Below, piece by piece: positions 18,733-27,520 of a stretch of 39,068 bases of DNA (its first letter is position 1; each line of letters opens with the position of its first letter). The stretch lies in the NCBI GenBank assembly GCA_002295705.1, contig DBHP01000048.1, forward strand, positions 1 through 39,068, given 5' to 3'. This DNA comes from Candidatus Neomicrothrix sp. UBA825. GTDB lineage: Bacteria; Actinomycetota; Acidimicrobiia; Acidimicrobiales; UBA8592. The translations under genes and the position numbers were made by a program. Under the pieces are notes generated by a model that searched no databases, was not told the DNA's origin, and worked only from the letters and a program-made list of their open reading frames with translations.

Positions 18733-20877
18733 ATGGCATCACACGAATTAATACATGGCCTGAACTCTCCACAGACCGACGCCGTCATGCATTCAGAAGG
18801 ACCTCTTCTCGTGGTAGCCGGAGCAGGATCAGGAAAAACACGAGTACTCACCCATAGAATCGCCTACCTAATTCAGGAGGTTGGCATCTCCCCCTTTGAA
18901 ATACTTGCTATCACATTCACCAACAAAGCAGCTTCTGAAATGAAAGAAAGGGTTGCGAATTTAGTCGGTCCCATCGTTGAAAGAATGTGGGTCTCTACAT
19001 TTCATTCAGCCTGTGCAAAGATTCTCAGAAGAGAAGCAAGTGCATTGGGTTACCCAAACTCATTCACAATTTACGACCAAGCTGATGCCGTGCGACTAAC
19101 GAGTTACATCCTCAAAGACATGAACATTGACGTCAAGAGATATCCCCCTAGAGGAATTCACAACCAGATCTCAAAAGCTAAAAATGAAATGATCGGTCCT
19201 ATCGACTACAGAACATCTGTAGAAACGCTTTACGAAGAAAAAGTAGCTGATGTATATGCCGAGTATGAGAGGCGAATGAAAATAGCAGGCGCAATGGACT
19301 TCGATGACTTGTTGTTTAAAACCGTAGAAATATTTGATCGCTTCCCAGAAATCCTTGAACGATATCAATCACGATTCCGACATATCTTGGTCGATGAGTA
19401 TCAAGATACAAACCCAGTACAGAACCACTTAGTCATCCAGTTAGCAAACAAATCACGAAACATATGTGTTGTAGGTGACCAAGATCAATCCATTTATGCG
19501 TTTAGGTCAGCTGACATCCGGAACATTATTGAATTTGAAAATAAATTCCCAGATGTAACGGTAATCCTTCTTGAACAGAACTACCGCAGCACCCAAACCA
19601 TCCTTGATGCTGCTAACGCAGTAATTGAAAATAACTATGGGCGGAAACCAAAAGAACTTTGGACGAAAGGAGATCAAGGTTCCAAAATTGTATGCTTTCA
19701 TGCCGACGATGAAGGCGATGAGGCCAAGTGGGTCACTCAACACCTTAGGCAGCTACACGAAATCCACGACTCTGGCTGGCAAGATATGGCTGTGTTCTAC
19801 CGAACAAACGCCCAAAGCAGGGTCTTAGAAGAACACCTCGTTAAATCTAATATTCCTTACAAAGTTATAGGCGGTACGAGATTTTTTGACAGAAAAGAAA
19901 TTAAGGACGCTCTTGCCTACCTCAAAGTCATTGTCAACCCACAAGATGAAGTCGCACTCAAGAGAGTCATCAATACTCCCAAAAGAGGGGTAGGAGATTC
20001 TTCCATTGATAAGTTAGATAAATTTGCATCAACAATCGGAGCAACACTTTTCGATGTGTTAAACCGTGCACCAGAAGCGGGAGTTACAGGAAAAGCACTC
20101 CGAGGGCTAGAAGAATTCGTAAGGATAATTGAATTAGGACAAATGAACATTACGCAAGGTCCCGGAAGTGTCCTTGAAGAAGTTCTTGACGCTTCGGGGT
20201 ACGTCACAGATCTAGAATCACAGCACACTGTTGATGCAGATAGCAGACGCGAAAACCTTGCTGAACTTATTGGAATGGCAATGGATTACGACGACACCGA
20301 CGGGTTCCTCCAAGAAGTCAGTCTTGTTTCAGATACAGATGCACTCAACGATGACTCCAGTGTCTCACTAATGACACTCCACTCAGCAAAAGGACTCGAG
20401 TACCCAAACGTGTTCATTATTGGTTTAGAAGATGGGGTTTTCCCCCACATGCGGTCACTCGGCGACCCCGATGAACTCGAAGAAGAACGCCGTTTAGCCT
20501 ATGTCGGGATTACAAGGGCAGAAAATAATTTGCATCTATCATATGCATGGAAAAGAACGCTCTTTGGCCAAACGCTTTACAACCCCGTCAGTCGTTTCGT
20601 CGCTGAAATCCCAGATGAATTTAAAGAAGAAGTCCAAAATAAATCAAAGACCACCAAATCATTTTCCCTCTCAACAGCTAAACCAAAAGGGCCGGATAAG
20701 AGTCATGCAGATCAGATCGGCTTACAAATCGGTGACGACGTTAACCATGACATGTTCGGAGACGGGGTTATCGTGAAACTTGAAGTAACAGAATATGAGG
20801 CAATAGCAACAATAAATTTTGTTAATGAGGGCCAAAAGACACTTGACCTGTCATGGGCACCAGTAAGAAAAATCTAA
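18733..20877 (+). CDS. pcrA: ATP-dependent DNA helicase PcrA/UvrD
   Basis: Superfamily 1A 3'-5' DNA helicase used in nucleotide excision repair, replication restart and clearing proteins from DNA. 714 residues from ATG 18733. Walker A 'GAGSGKT' is at 30-36, motif Ia region 'AITFTNKAASEMKERV', Walker B 'DEYQDTNPVQ' near 220, 'GDQDQSIYAFRSAD', 'QNYRST', and motif V/VI 'LHSAKGLEYPNV' (~550) with 'EERRLAYVGITRAE'. The C-terminal ~60 residues ('IGDDVNHDMFGDGVIVKLE') match the Tudor-like RNA polymerase-binding domain of PcrA. An ATG at 18718 would add five residues (MYCGG). Confidence 0.95.
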   Translation: MASHELIHGLNSPQTDAVMHSEGPLLVVAGAGSGKTRVLTHRIAYLIQEVGISPFEILAITFTNKAASEMKERVANLVGPIVERMWVSTFHSACAKILRREASALGYPNSFTIYDQADAVRLTSYILKDMNIDVKRYPPRGIHNQISKAKNEMIGPIDYRTSVETLYEEKVADVYAEYERRMKIAGAMDFDDLLFKTVEIFDRFPEILERYQSRFRHILVDEYQDTNPVQNHLVIQLANKSRNICVVGDQDQSIYAFRSADIRNIIEFENKFPDVTVILLEQNYRSTQTILDAANAVIENNYGRKPKELWTKGDQGSKIVCFHADDEGDEAKWVTQHLRQLHEIHDSGWQDMAVFYRTNAQSRVLEEHLVKSNIPYKVIGGTRFFDRKEIKDALAYLKVIVNPQDEVALKRVINTPKRGVGDSSIDKLDKFASTIGATLFDVLNRAPEAGVTGKALRGLEEFVRIIELGQMNITQGPGSVLEEVLDASGYVTDLESQHTVDADSRRENLAELIGMAMDYDDTDGFLQEVSLVSDTDALNDDSSVSLMTLHSAKGLEYPNVFIIGLEDGVFPHMRSLGDPDELEEERRLAYVGITRAENNLHLSYAWKRTLFGQTLYNPVSRFVAEIPDEFKEEVQNKSKTTKSFSLSTAKPKGPDKSHADQIGLQIGDDVNHDMFGDGVIVKLEVTEYEAIATINFVNEGQKTLDLSWAPVRKI

Positions 20878-20881
20878 AGTG

Positions 20882-21358
20882 CTATGGAGAAAAAATTCTG
20901 TTGAGATCTACTTGGACTACCCCAACAGCATTCACAATAACTTCAAAACGTGTTAGCCCCTCACCATCTGCAGGGTATGTATTCCTTTCATTACAATCGT
21001 CAATAAAGATCTGACTTTCAGTCTCCCATTGCAAACTGCATGACACAGGATCCGAAGGAGAACGAGCATCAATAGCGAACCACCCTGTCAGAGAATCATT
21101 ACCAATATGTTGCACATAAATTGGTCTCGACCCACTCAATGAAGCCCACGCAATCGGGCTCCCGTCACTTCGTATTCGCTCAGCAAAAACTTCAGCATTA
21201 CCTACTTCAAAGACGTCATCACCAAGCTTAAATTGGATTTCCCCACTCCCCGAAAGCTTCACAATAACGAATAATAAACCGACACCAAAAACAAGACTAA
21301 ATACAATAAACGTTACAATTCGAGGAAAATTGACCTGTCTGCTCTGCTGAAAGGGCAT
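20882..21358 (-). CDS. Membrane-anchored protein with degenerate Rieske-like C-terminus
   Basis: 158 residues from the ATG at 21358; a TTG 27 nt upstream is a weaker choice. One membrane segment at ~12-34, then an exposed domain. The C-terminal half runs C107-SLQW, IF, C122, YPADG (128-132), GL, RFEV, then GVVQVDL. This order resembles the last part of Rieske ferredoxin domains, but both His ligands are missing and only the two Cys remain, which could pair as a disulphide. I therefore see a possible cofactor-free relative of membrane Rieske proteins; the assignment is inference. It converges on pcrA with a 4-nt gap and is divergent from sucC. Confidence 0.55.
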   Translation of the reverse strand: MPFQQSRQVNFPRIVTFIVFSLVFGVGLLFVIVKLSGSGEIQFKLGDDVFEVGNAEVFAERIRSDGSPIAWASLSGSRPIYVQHIGNDSLTGWFAIDARSPSDPVSCSLQWETESQIFIDDCNERNTYPADGEGLTRFEVIVNAVGVVQVDLNRIFSP

Positions 21359-21364
21359 AAATAT

Positions 21365-21370
21365 ATCGTA
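21365..21370 (-). promoter_or_regulatory. -10-like box of the membrane protein gene
   Basis: TACGAT on the minus strand ends 6 nt before the ATG at 21358; no Shine-Dalgarno is visible, which supports this start and a leaderless transcript. Confidence 0.4.
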
Positions 21371-21456
21371 TTCAACGAATCTCAAGATGCGTTTTTTTCA
21401 ATTAAAACAATTCTTGATGAGCACAATGACCCGTCCTTTCACTAGTATCCCTTCGG

Positions 21457-21470
21457 GGCGTAATAACGCC
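21457..21470 (+). other. Small hairpin in the sucC leader
   Basis: GGCGT-AATA-ACGCC forms a 5-bp stem with a 4-nt loop, 27 nt before the sucC ATG and ahead of its ribosome site. Too short to name; noted as the only structure seen in the 139-nt region between the divergent genes. Confidence 0.2.
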
Positions 21471-21497
21471 AAAACAATAAATATATGGAGAGCACAA

Positions 21498-22637
21498 ATG
21501 GATTTGTTTGAATATCAAGGGAAACAATTCTTCGCCGAATACGGAATGCCAACATCTCCAGGGAAGATCGCATTCACTGTCGATGAAGCAGTTCAAGCAG
21601 CTGAAGAACTTGGAACACCAGTCATGGTCAAAGCACAAGTACATACCGGCGGACGAGGTAAAGCTGGAGGAGTCAAATTTGCCGCAACTATCGAAGATGT
21701 CACCGAACATGCTTCAAATATTCTCGGACTTGATATAAAGGGGCACATTGTCGGAAGGGTTTGGATAGAAAAGGCTTCAGACATAGCCGAAGAATACTAT
21801 GCGAGCTTTACGCTAGACAGATCTGAGAAGAAGCATCTTGGTATGCTCTCCAAAGAAGGCGGCGTTGAAATAGAAACCGTAGCAGAGGAAAATCCAGACG
21901 CTATTGCAAAAATATGGGTTGATCCCGTAGATGGCTTAAGTGAAAACCAATGCAAAGCGTGGGTCGAAGCAGCCAATTTACCTGCAGAAGCATTCGATGG
22001 AACAGTCGATATTCTTCTTAAACTCTATGAAGCATATACAGATGGTGACGCCGACCTCGTTGAAATCAACCCTCTCATTTTGACCCCCGAAGGAAAAGTA
22101 CACGTCCTCGACGCAAAAGTAACTCTTGATGGTAATTCGGTCTTCAGGCACGAAAATTACGAGCAATATGATGAAACGCAAACTCGTGACGAACGCGAAA
22201 CAGCCGCTCATTCGAAAGGCCTTCAATATGTAGGTTTAGACGGAAGCGTTGGGGTCATCGCAAACGGAGCAGGACTAGCGATGAGCACAGTAGACGTGAT
22301 CAATCAAGTAGGTGGCAAACCTGCAAACTTTCTCGATATTGGAGGCGGCGCCAATGCTGATGTTATGGCTGGCGCTTTGGAAGTCATCAACAATGATCCG
22401 AATGTAAAAGCAATTTTTATCAATATCTTTGGAGGAATCACCCGAGGTGAAGAAGTGGCAAATGGGATACTTGAGGCAATGAAACGCGTCGATATAGAAT
22501 CCCCGATCGTTATTCGACTTGATGGAACGAATGCCGATGAAGGTAGAGCAATCCTGAAACCAAACCTGTCGGACAAATTACTAATGGAAACAACCATGCT
22601 TGACGCTGCTACCACAGCCGTCCAACTAGCTCAATAG
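21498..22637 (+). CDS. sucC: Succinyl-CoA synthetase (ADP- or GDP-forming) beta subunit
   Basis: Nucleotide-binding subunit of the TCA enzyme that makes ATP or GTP from succinyl-CoA. 379 residues from ATG 21498, which has GGAG 7 nt upstream and the universal start 'MDLFEYQGKQFF'; an upstream in-frame ATG at 21387 would add 37 unrelated residues. ATP-grasp features are 'VMVKAQVHTGGRGKAGGV' (42-59) and 'LVEINPL', and the CoA-ligase part has 'GGGANADVMAGALE' and 'NIFGGITRGEEVA'. Followed 7 nt later by sucD. Confidence 0.96.
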   Translation: MDLFEYQGKQFFAEYGMPTSPGKIAFTVDEAVQAAEELGTPVMVKAQVHTGGRGKAGGVKFAATIEDVTEHASNILGLDIKGHIVGRVWIEKASDIAEEYYASFTLDRSEKKHLGMLSKEGGVEIETVAEENPDAIAKIWVDPVDGLSENQCKAWVEAANLPAEAFDGTVDILLKLYEAYTDGDADLVEINPLILTPEGKVHVLDAKVTLDGNSVFRHENYEQYDETQTRDERETAAHSKGLQYVGLDGSVGVIANGAGLAMSTVDVINQVGGKPANFLDIGGGANADVMAGALEVINNDPNVKAIFINIFGGITRGEEVANGILEAMKRVDIESPIVIRLDGTNADEGRAILKPNLSDKLLMETTMLDAATTAVQLAQ

Positions 22638-22644
22638 GAGAAAC

Positions 22645-23529
22645 ATGAGCATTTTCGTAGATGAAACAACAAAAGTTATATACCAAGGACTGACAGGATC
22701 CCAGGGAAGCTATTACGGCCGACTCAATAGAGAGTACGGGACTCAGGTAGTAGCCGGAACTCATCCAAAGAAAGCAGGAACGGACATTGATGGGGTACCC
22801 ATCTATGCAAACGTTGCAGAGGCAGTTGAAGCAACCGGCGCAACAGCTAGTTGTATCTTCATACCAGCCGCTGGGGTACGCGGCGCTGTCATGGAAGCAG
22901 CTGCCGGTGGAGTCAAATTTATTGTCGCTGTTACTGAAGGCGTGCCAGCACACGATGAAGCGATCTTTTATAACCAGCTCAAACGTGACTATCCCGATGT
23001 GCAACTACTTGGGCCGAATTGTCCAGGAATCATAAGTCCAGGCAAATGCAATATTGGGATTACTGCTGGCCATATTGCTAAACCCGGCGGACCCGTAGGA
23101 ATCGTCAGCAGGTCGGGCACGTTGACGTATCAGGCACTTTACGAACTCAAACAAAAAGATATTGGAGTCACCACCTGTGTAGGTATAGGAGGAGACCCAG
23201 TCCCAGGCACTAGCTTCATTGACTGCTTAGAGGCCTTCGAAGCAGATCAAGAGACCAAAGCCATCATGATGATAGGTGAAATAGGCGGATCCGCAGAGGA
23301 AGAAGCTGCAGAATATATCAAAGACCATGTCACAAAACCGGTATCCAGCTACATAGCAGGAGTAACAGCTCCTCCGGGGAAGAAAATGGGACATGCGGGT
23401 GCAATTGTGTCCGGCGGGAAGGGAACAGCTAGTGCGAAAATGGAAGCATTAGAAGCAGCAGGAGTTAGAGTCGGAAACAACCCAACAGAAGCTGGCGAAC
23501 TAATGGCTGAGATCGTAGCGACACTCTAA
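22645..23529 (+). CDS. sucD: Succinyl-CoA synthetase alpha subunit
   Basis: CoA-binding subunit that carries the phosphohistidine intermediate. 294 residues. 'YQGLTGSQGSYYG' (13-25) forms the CoA-binding start, 'PNCPGIISPG' is at 124-133, and the active-site His is H250 in 'KMGHAGAIVSGG'. AGGAGA overlapping the end of sucC precedes the ATG. It forms a two-gene unit with sucC; 65 nt separate it from purN. Confidence 0.97.
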   Translation: MSIFVDETTKVIYQGLTGSQGSYYGRLNREYGTQVVAGTHPKKAGTDIDGVPIYANVAEAVEATGATASCIFIPAAGVRGAVMEAAAGGVKFIVAVTEGVPAHDEAIFYNQLKRDYPDVQLLGPNCPGIISPGKCNIGITAGHIAKPGGPVGIVSRSGTLTYQALYELKQKDIGVTTCVGIGGDPVPGTSFIDCLEAFEADQETKAIMMIGEIGGSAEEEAAEYIKDHVTKPVSSYIAGVTAPPGKKMGHAGAIVSGGKGTASAKMEALEAAGVRVGNNPTEAGELMAEIVATL

Positions 23530-23582
23530 TCTGGCGATCACGAAAAATAAAAAAGGTGTCCACATCATGTGCGTATAGGTGA

Positions 23583-23588
23583 TAGGTT
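23583..23588 (+). promoter_or_regulatory. -10-like box of purN
   Basis: TAGGTT ends 6 nt before the GTG start at 23595, with no Shine-Dalgarno. Suggests that purN-purH have their own promoter rather than reading through from sucD. Confidence 0.4.
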
Positions 23589-23594
23589 CAGCGC

Positions 23595-24170
23595 GTGCGC
23601 ATAGCAGTACTTGCATCAGGTAGCGGAACAATACTCCAAGCAATGATTGAAGCTTCAATACCGATACAACTAGTTGTAACAGATAGAGAATGCACAGCAG
23701 AAAAGATAGCAACCCACAACAACATTACGCTTGTAAGAGTTGAACGAAATAGCTACGGAAAAGATTTCGATCGAGATACCTACACATGCGAAGTGCGAGA
23801 TGCACTCATAGGAAACGAAATTGATCTTATTGCCATGGCAGGCTTCGGCACCATCTTAAACAAACCAATATACGATGACTTCTTCAACCGGATTCTCAAC
23901 ACACATCCATCCTTACTCCCCAGTTTCCCAGGTTGGCATGCAGTTGAAGACGCACTTGAATATGGAGTAAAAGTGACTGGTTGTACCGTGCATATTGCCA
24001 CAGAAGAAGTTGATGCAGGACCAATACTCGCCCAAGAGCCAATCCCAGTACTCAAAGACGACACAAAAGAAACACTTCATGAGAGAATAAAGAAAGTGGA
24101 ACGCCAACTGTACGTCGACACACTCAACAAAATCATTGCAACAAATGGACAAATAGAAAGAGACCAATGA
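23595..24170 (+). CDS. purN: Phosphoribosylglycinamide formyltransferase (GAR transformylase)
   Basis: Transfers a formyl group from 10-formyl-THF to GAR, step three. 191 residues. 'AVLASGSGTILQAM' (4-17) is the phosphate-binding start; the catalytic trio is N102 and H104 ('NTHPSLLP') and D140 ('EEVDAGPIL'). Start is GTG at 23595, directly at the first conserved strand. It overlaps purH by ATGA. Located about 8 kb from the rest of the purine genes, together with purH and near folD. Confidence 0.96.
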   Translation: MRIAVLASGSGTILQAMIEASIPIQLVVTDRECTAEKIATHNNITLVRVERNSYGKDFDRDTYTCEVRDALIGNEIDLIAMAGFGTILNKPIYDDFFNRILNTHPSLLPSFPGWHAVEDALEYGVKVTGCTVHIATEEVDAGPILAQEPIPVLKDDTKETLHERIKKVERQLYVDTLNKIIATNGQIERDQ

Positions 24171-25678
24171 AAGCTTTACTTTCCGTATTCGACAAAATCG
24201 GAATTGAAGAATTCGCAACTGGATTACACAATCTCGGTTGGGAACTCTTATCAAGCGGTGGGACAGCTAAACAAATAGCCGAGGCAGGAATCCCCGTCAC
24301 CGACGTAGCTGATTACACCGGATCGCCAATCATGCTTGGTCATAGAGTTGTGACTCTCCACCCTAAAGTCCACGGCGGCATACTTGCTGACAGAGAAAAC
24401 GAAGAACACCAACAGGATCTGATTGACAATGAAATTGAGACAATTGACCTTGTCGTCTGTAACTTATATCCCTTCCAAGCGGAGCCGAGTATTGAAAATA
24501 TTGACATAGGTGGCCCTACAATGGTCAGAGCAGCAGCAAAGAATCATCAATATGTTGGAGTTATCGTAGATCCTGCGGATTATGACGTTGTGCTTGTCGA
24601 ACTAACAAATGCAGGTTCCCTCTCATCTGGCACGAAGCAAATGTTGGCACGAAAAGCATTTGCCCACACTGCAGGTTATGACGCTGCGATCGTTAGTTGG
24701 ATGGATGACACGGATCAGAGCAGTGACGCAGAGGATCAACTACCGGATTCGTTGCACCTGACTCTTGACCGTGTCCACGATCTTCGGTACGGAGAAAACC
24801 CACACCAAACTGGAGCACGCTATAAATTCACAAACAGTAGTGGGTGGTGGGACGAAGCAACCAAATTACACGGAAAAGAAATGAGCTATCTTAACTTATT
24901 CGATACAGAAGCTGCATGGAGGCTCGTGCACTCAATGGGTGATGAACCAACAGTTGCTATCATCAAGCACGCAAATCCCTGTGGCCTCGCAACCCACGAC
25001 GACATCACAGAAGCATACGTACGCGCAAACGCGTGCGACCCCATATCGGCGTTCGGCGGAATTGTTGCAGTCAATAGAGAAGTCCCTTTGTCTTTAGCTG
25101 AAGCACTCTCAGAAGTATTCACAGAAGTAATTGTTGCACCCAGCTTTGACGAAGCAGCAATAACAAAACTCACTGAAAAGAAAAATATTAGAATCATTGA
25201 AGCAAACCCGCCAGGATCGCCCCTTTTTGATATGCGCTCGATTGACGGAGGATTCCTTGTTCAGACATCAGACAGAATCCAACTAGATCAAAATCAATGG
25301 GAAATAGTGACCAAAAGAGAACCAACGAACGAAGAATGGATTGACCTTAAGTTTGCCTGGCGCGCTGCTGCACGAGTGAGCTCTAACTGCATTGTCTTAG
25401 CTAAGGACAGACAAGCTCTTGGAATAGGCGCTGGTCAACAAAACAGAAGAGATGCCGGAGAAATTGCTGCCCAAAAAGCAGAAGGCAGGGCAGAAGGAGG
25501 AGCATGCGCCAGTGATGCGTTCTTCCCATTCACAGACGGGTTAGACGCAGCAATTAATGCTGGTTGCACCGCAGTTATTCAACCAGGAGGCTCTATTCGC
25601 GACCAAGAAGTGATTGAAGCCGCCAATAATGCAGGATTAGCAATGGTTTTCACAGGCGAAAGACATTTTAAGCACTAA
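24167..25678 (+). CDS. purH: Bifunctional AICAR transformylase / IMP cyclohydrolase
   Basis: Carries out the last two steps to IMP: formylation of AICAR with 10-formyl-THF, then ring closure. 503 residues. The N-terminal cyclohydrolase domain (about 1-190) shows 'LLSVFDK' (4-10), 'SSGGTAKQI' and 'HRVVTLHPKVHGGIL' (59-73). The transformylase domain shows 'DLRYGENPHQTGARY', 'KHANPCG' (267-273, catalytic K267/H268) and 'GIGAGQQNRRDA'. 'SVFDKIG' replaces the more common 'SVSDKTG'; other actinobacteria have Tyr at the Phe position. Coupled to purN by ATGA; the peptidase gene follows after 13 nt. Confidence 0.97.
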   Translation: MKALLSVFDKIGIEEFATGLHNLGWELLSSGGTAKQIAEAGIPVTDVADYTGSPIMLGHRVVTLHPKVHGGILADRENEEHQQDLIDNEIETIDLVVCNLYPFQAEPSIENIDIGGPTMVRAAAKNHQYVGVIVDPADYDVVLVELTNAGSLSSGTKQMLARKAFAHTAGYDAAIVSWMDDTDQSSDAEDQLPDSLHLTLDRVHDLRYGENPHQTGARYKFTNSSGWWDEATKLHGKEMSYLNLFDTEAAWRLVHSMGDEPTVAIIKHANPCGLATHDDITEAYVRANACDPISAFGGIVAVNREVPLSLAEALSEVFTEVIVAPSFDEAAITKLTEKKNIRIIEANPPGSPLFDMRSIDGGFLVQTSDRIQLDQNQWEIVTKREPTNEEWIDLKFAWRAAARVSSNCIVLAKDRQALGIGAGQQNRRDAGEIAAQKAEGRAEGGACASDAFFPFTDGLDAAINAGCTAVIQPGGSIRDQEVIEAANNAGLAMVFTGERHFKH

Positions 25679-25691
25679 TAAAAGAGAAGTA

Positions 25692-26786
25692 ATGCTCACG
25701 TTCGCCCCCTCACATCGCATGCTGTTAAGCACAACAATACTTTTGGTATCCGTCACCATTCTGCTAGGTGTCCTATTTCTGTTTTCCTCTACGGCATTAT
25801 CAGAAGACAGTACTGAGGATTTATTATTCGGAACACATAAAGACATTATCTGTCCCGCTAATTATCAATCTGCCCCGTCGTCAGATGCCGGGACTGTTTG
25901 CCAAAAGAACACATATGTTTGCGACCCGACCAATTCACTTCAAAAATCTCAAACTGTTCAGCAGAATAGAAGTCAGTTCTTTTACATATGGATGTGCTTT
26001 CAGTACATAAAAGGATTACCACTAAATGGACAGACATCATGCCAAGCGATCAGAGCAAATATCTTCCGAAACTCAAACTGCTTTATAACCGTTCAACATA
26101 ACTCAACATCACAAACACTGCCCCCAACGAGTTGTTCTATAAGGGGTTACGAAAAGTATGAATGCACCTTCCCTGATGCACAAGATAATAAATGGATACC
26201 AACCATCAATATTTCTGAACCTGACTCCGACAATCCCTTACTTACTCAATCATCATGCGTACCCTATGATTCATCTGGCCGCCCAGTACAAGCCACTCCT
26301 ATCTACATAGAAACCTTTGAAAAAATGTGTAACGCAGCGAAAATTGATGGTCAAACCTTCTTGGTCACTAGCTCCTACAGAACTTTCACTCAACAACAAA
26401 ACCTTTACTATTTATATGGATTCACTAGAGCAAATCGACCCGAGGAATCTAGACATACCCAAGGTCTCGCTGTAGACATTTCCAGTGGATCATGGGAATG
26501 GTTACACCAAATCGTTGGGTGTAAAAATACTGAATCCGATACGTTCAACTACCTTTCAGAACCAATATCCTTCAGAATATATACGAACGAATGTGGAGCT
26601 AACTCGGTTATTCTCCCTGTGAAACGCTCCCAACTCTATGGACTGTCACCTCTATGTGAAGATCTAAAAACAGATGTCCAATGGAATAATATAAGTGTTA
26701 TTCGATGCAGCGGTTATCAGAAAAGTGGTCTTCGATATGAACCTTGGCATTTTGAACTTGATAGCACATTCAAAATACTTGACTAA
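25692..26786 (+). CDS. Membrane-anchored, Cys-rich M15 (VanY-type) D-Ala-D-Ala carboxypeptidase-like protein
   Basis: 364 residues. A signal anchor at ~10-31 puts the rest outside the membrane. Residues ~50-190 form a region without a recognised domain, rich in Cys; the whole protein has 14 Cys, suggesting disulphides. The C-terminal domain is a peptidase M15B/VanY type: 'TSSYRTFTQQQ' (226-236), zinc ligands H255 and D262 in 'SRHTQGLAVD', and 'EPWHFE' with catalytic E350 and zinc ligand H353. Such enzymes trim the last D-Ala of peptidoglycan peptides. AAGAGAAG precedes the ATG, and the 13-nt gap to purH suggests cotranscription. All catalytic residues are present. Confidence 0.85.
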   Translation: MLTFAPSHRMLLSTTILLVSVTILLGVLFLFSSTALSEDSTEDLLFGTHKDIICPANYQSAPSSDAGTVCQKNTYVCDPTNSLQKSQTVQQNRSQFFYIWMCFQYIKGLPLNGQTSCQAIRANIFRNSNCFITVQHNSTSQTLPPTSCSIRGYEKYECTFPDAQDNKWIPTINISEPDSDNPLLTQSSCVPYDSSGRPVQATPIYIETFEKMCNAAKIDGQTFLVTSSYRTFTQQQNLYYLYGFTRANRPEESRHTQGLAVDISSGSWEWLHQIVGCKNTESDTFNYLSEPISFRIYTNECGANSVILPVKRSQLYGLSPLCEDLKTDVQWNNISVIRCSGYQKSGLRYEPWHFELDSTFKILD

Positions 26787-26819
26787 GTCATGGATTATGA
26801 GAATTCAATCGATCAATAA

Positions 26820-26859
26820 TATTGGAACAGATATAGCTACGTGACGTAGATCACCAATA
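26820..26859. repeat. Nested inverted repeat upstream of the VOC gene
   Basis: CTACGTGACGTAG (26837-26849) is a 6-bp palindrome around a central G. It is flanked by TATTGG (26820-26825) and CCAATA (26854-26859), which are complementary to each other. It lies 33 nt after the peptidase stop and 28 nt before the -10-like box of the VOC gene, a suitable place for an operator or a two-part hairpin terminator. No T-run follows. Confidence 0.4.
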
Positions 26860-26887
26860 GAGATATTTCGTGATTCTCAAGAACATG

Positions 26888-26893
26888 TAAACT
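26888..26893 (+). promoter_or_regulatory. -10-like box of the VOC gene
   Basis: TAAACT ends exactly 6 nt before the ATG at 26900, and no Shine-Dalgarno is present. Confidence 0.4.
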
Positions 26894-26899
26894 GAAAAT

Positions 26900-27460
26900 A
26901 TGACCTTCAATGAAAATTCCGCTCCAAAATGGCAAGGCATCCATCATCTAGCAATGATCACACCAGACATGGATGAAACAGTTCGTTTCTATTGCGGAGT
27001 TCTCGGAATGCCCTTAGTGGCCACACTTCGAGCTGGCCCCATGAGGCATTATTTTTTTGAATTAGGACCTGGAAACACCATTGCGTTCTTTGAAGACCCT
27101 CGTGCCGTTACCTTCACCAAACCGGCCGGTCTAATGACCCGAACAGATCTTCAGTTCGATCATCTCTCATTCGCTTTACCCACCGAAGAGGACCTTAAAT
27201 TACTCATAGCAAGACTCGAAAATGCTAACTGCGACATCACCACAATCGTTGATCACCAGATCATAAAATCTGTATACTTCCACGACAATAATGGAATTGC
27301 TCTTGAAGCATCATATTGGACCTTACCTGTAGAGGAATTAGGATTTAAACCTGATGATGAAATACTATTTGCTGACCCTCAGCCCGTACCAGCAGTCAAT
27401 GAACTTGCAAACGGAACACTAACCGACATTCCAGAAACTAAATTCGCGTCATACTCATAG
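26900..27460 (+). CDS. VOC-family protein (glyoxalase / extradiol dioxygenase fold)
   Basis: 186 residues. Two paired beta-alpha-beta-beta-beta units: 'GIHHLAMITPDMDETVRFY' (13-31) with metal ligand H16 and 'FEDPR' near 64, then 'FDHLSFALP' (86-94) with H88, and 'NGIALEASYW' (131-140) with E136. These His/Glu positions fit a metal-binding VOC site such as glyoxalase I or extradiol dioxygenase. The last ~45 residues are a non-conserved tail. Substrate unknown; the gene stands between the peptidase and folD, 60 nt before folD. Confidence 0.85.
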   Translation: MTFNENSAPKWQGIHHLAMITPDMDETVRFYCGVLGMPLVATLRAGPMRHYFFELGPGNTIAFFEDPRAVTFTKPAGLMTRTDLQFDHLSFALPTEEDLKLLIARLENANCDITTIVDHQIIKSVYFHDNNGIALEASYWTLPVEELGFKPDDEILFADPQPVPAVNELANGTLTDIPETKFASYS

Positions 27461-27508
27461 CAAAACCAGATTCAAACTAAATAATAAGATTTCCTGCCCC
27501 CCACGTGG

Positions 27509-27514
27509 CATTAT
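27509..27514 (+). promoter_or_regulatory. Possible -10 box of folD
   Basis: CATTAT (one mismatch to the usual first T) ends 6 nt before the folD ATG at 27521, and no Shine-Dalgarno is visible. Weaker than the other cases. Confidence 0.25.
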
Positions 27515-27520
27515 CAAATT

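Noticed and set aside
21387..21497. N-terminal extension of sucC from ATG 21387
   Set aside because: The 37 extra residues do not resemble SucC, and the ATG at 21498 has GGAG and the universal MDLFEYQGK start.
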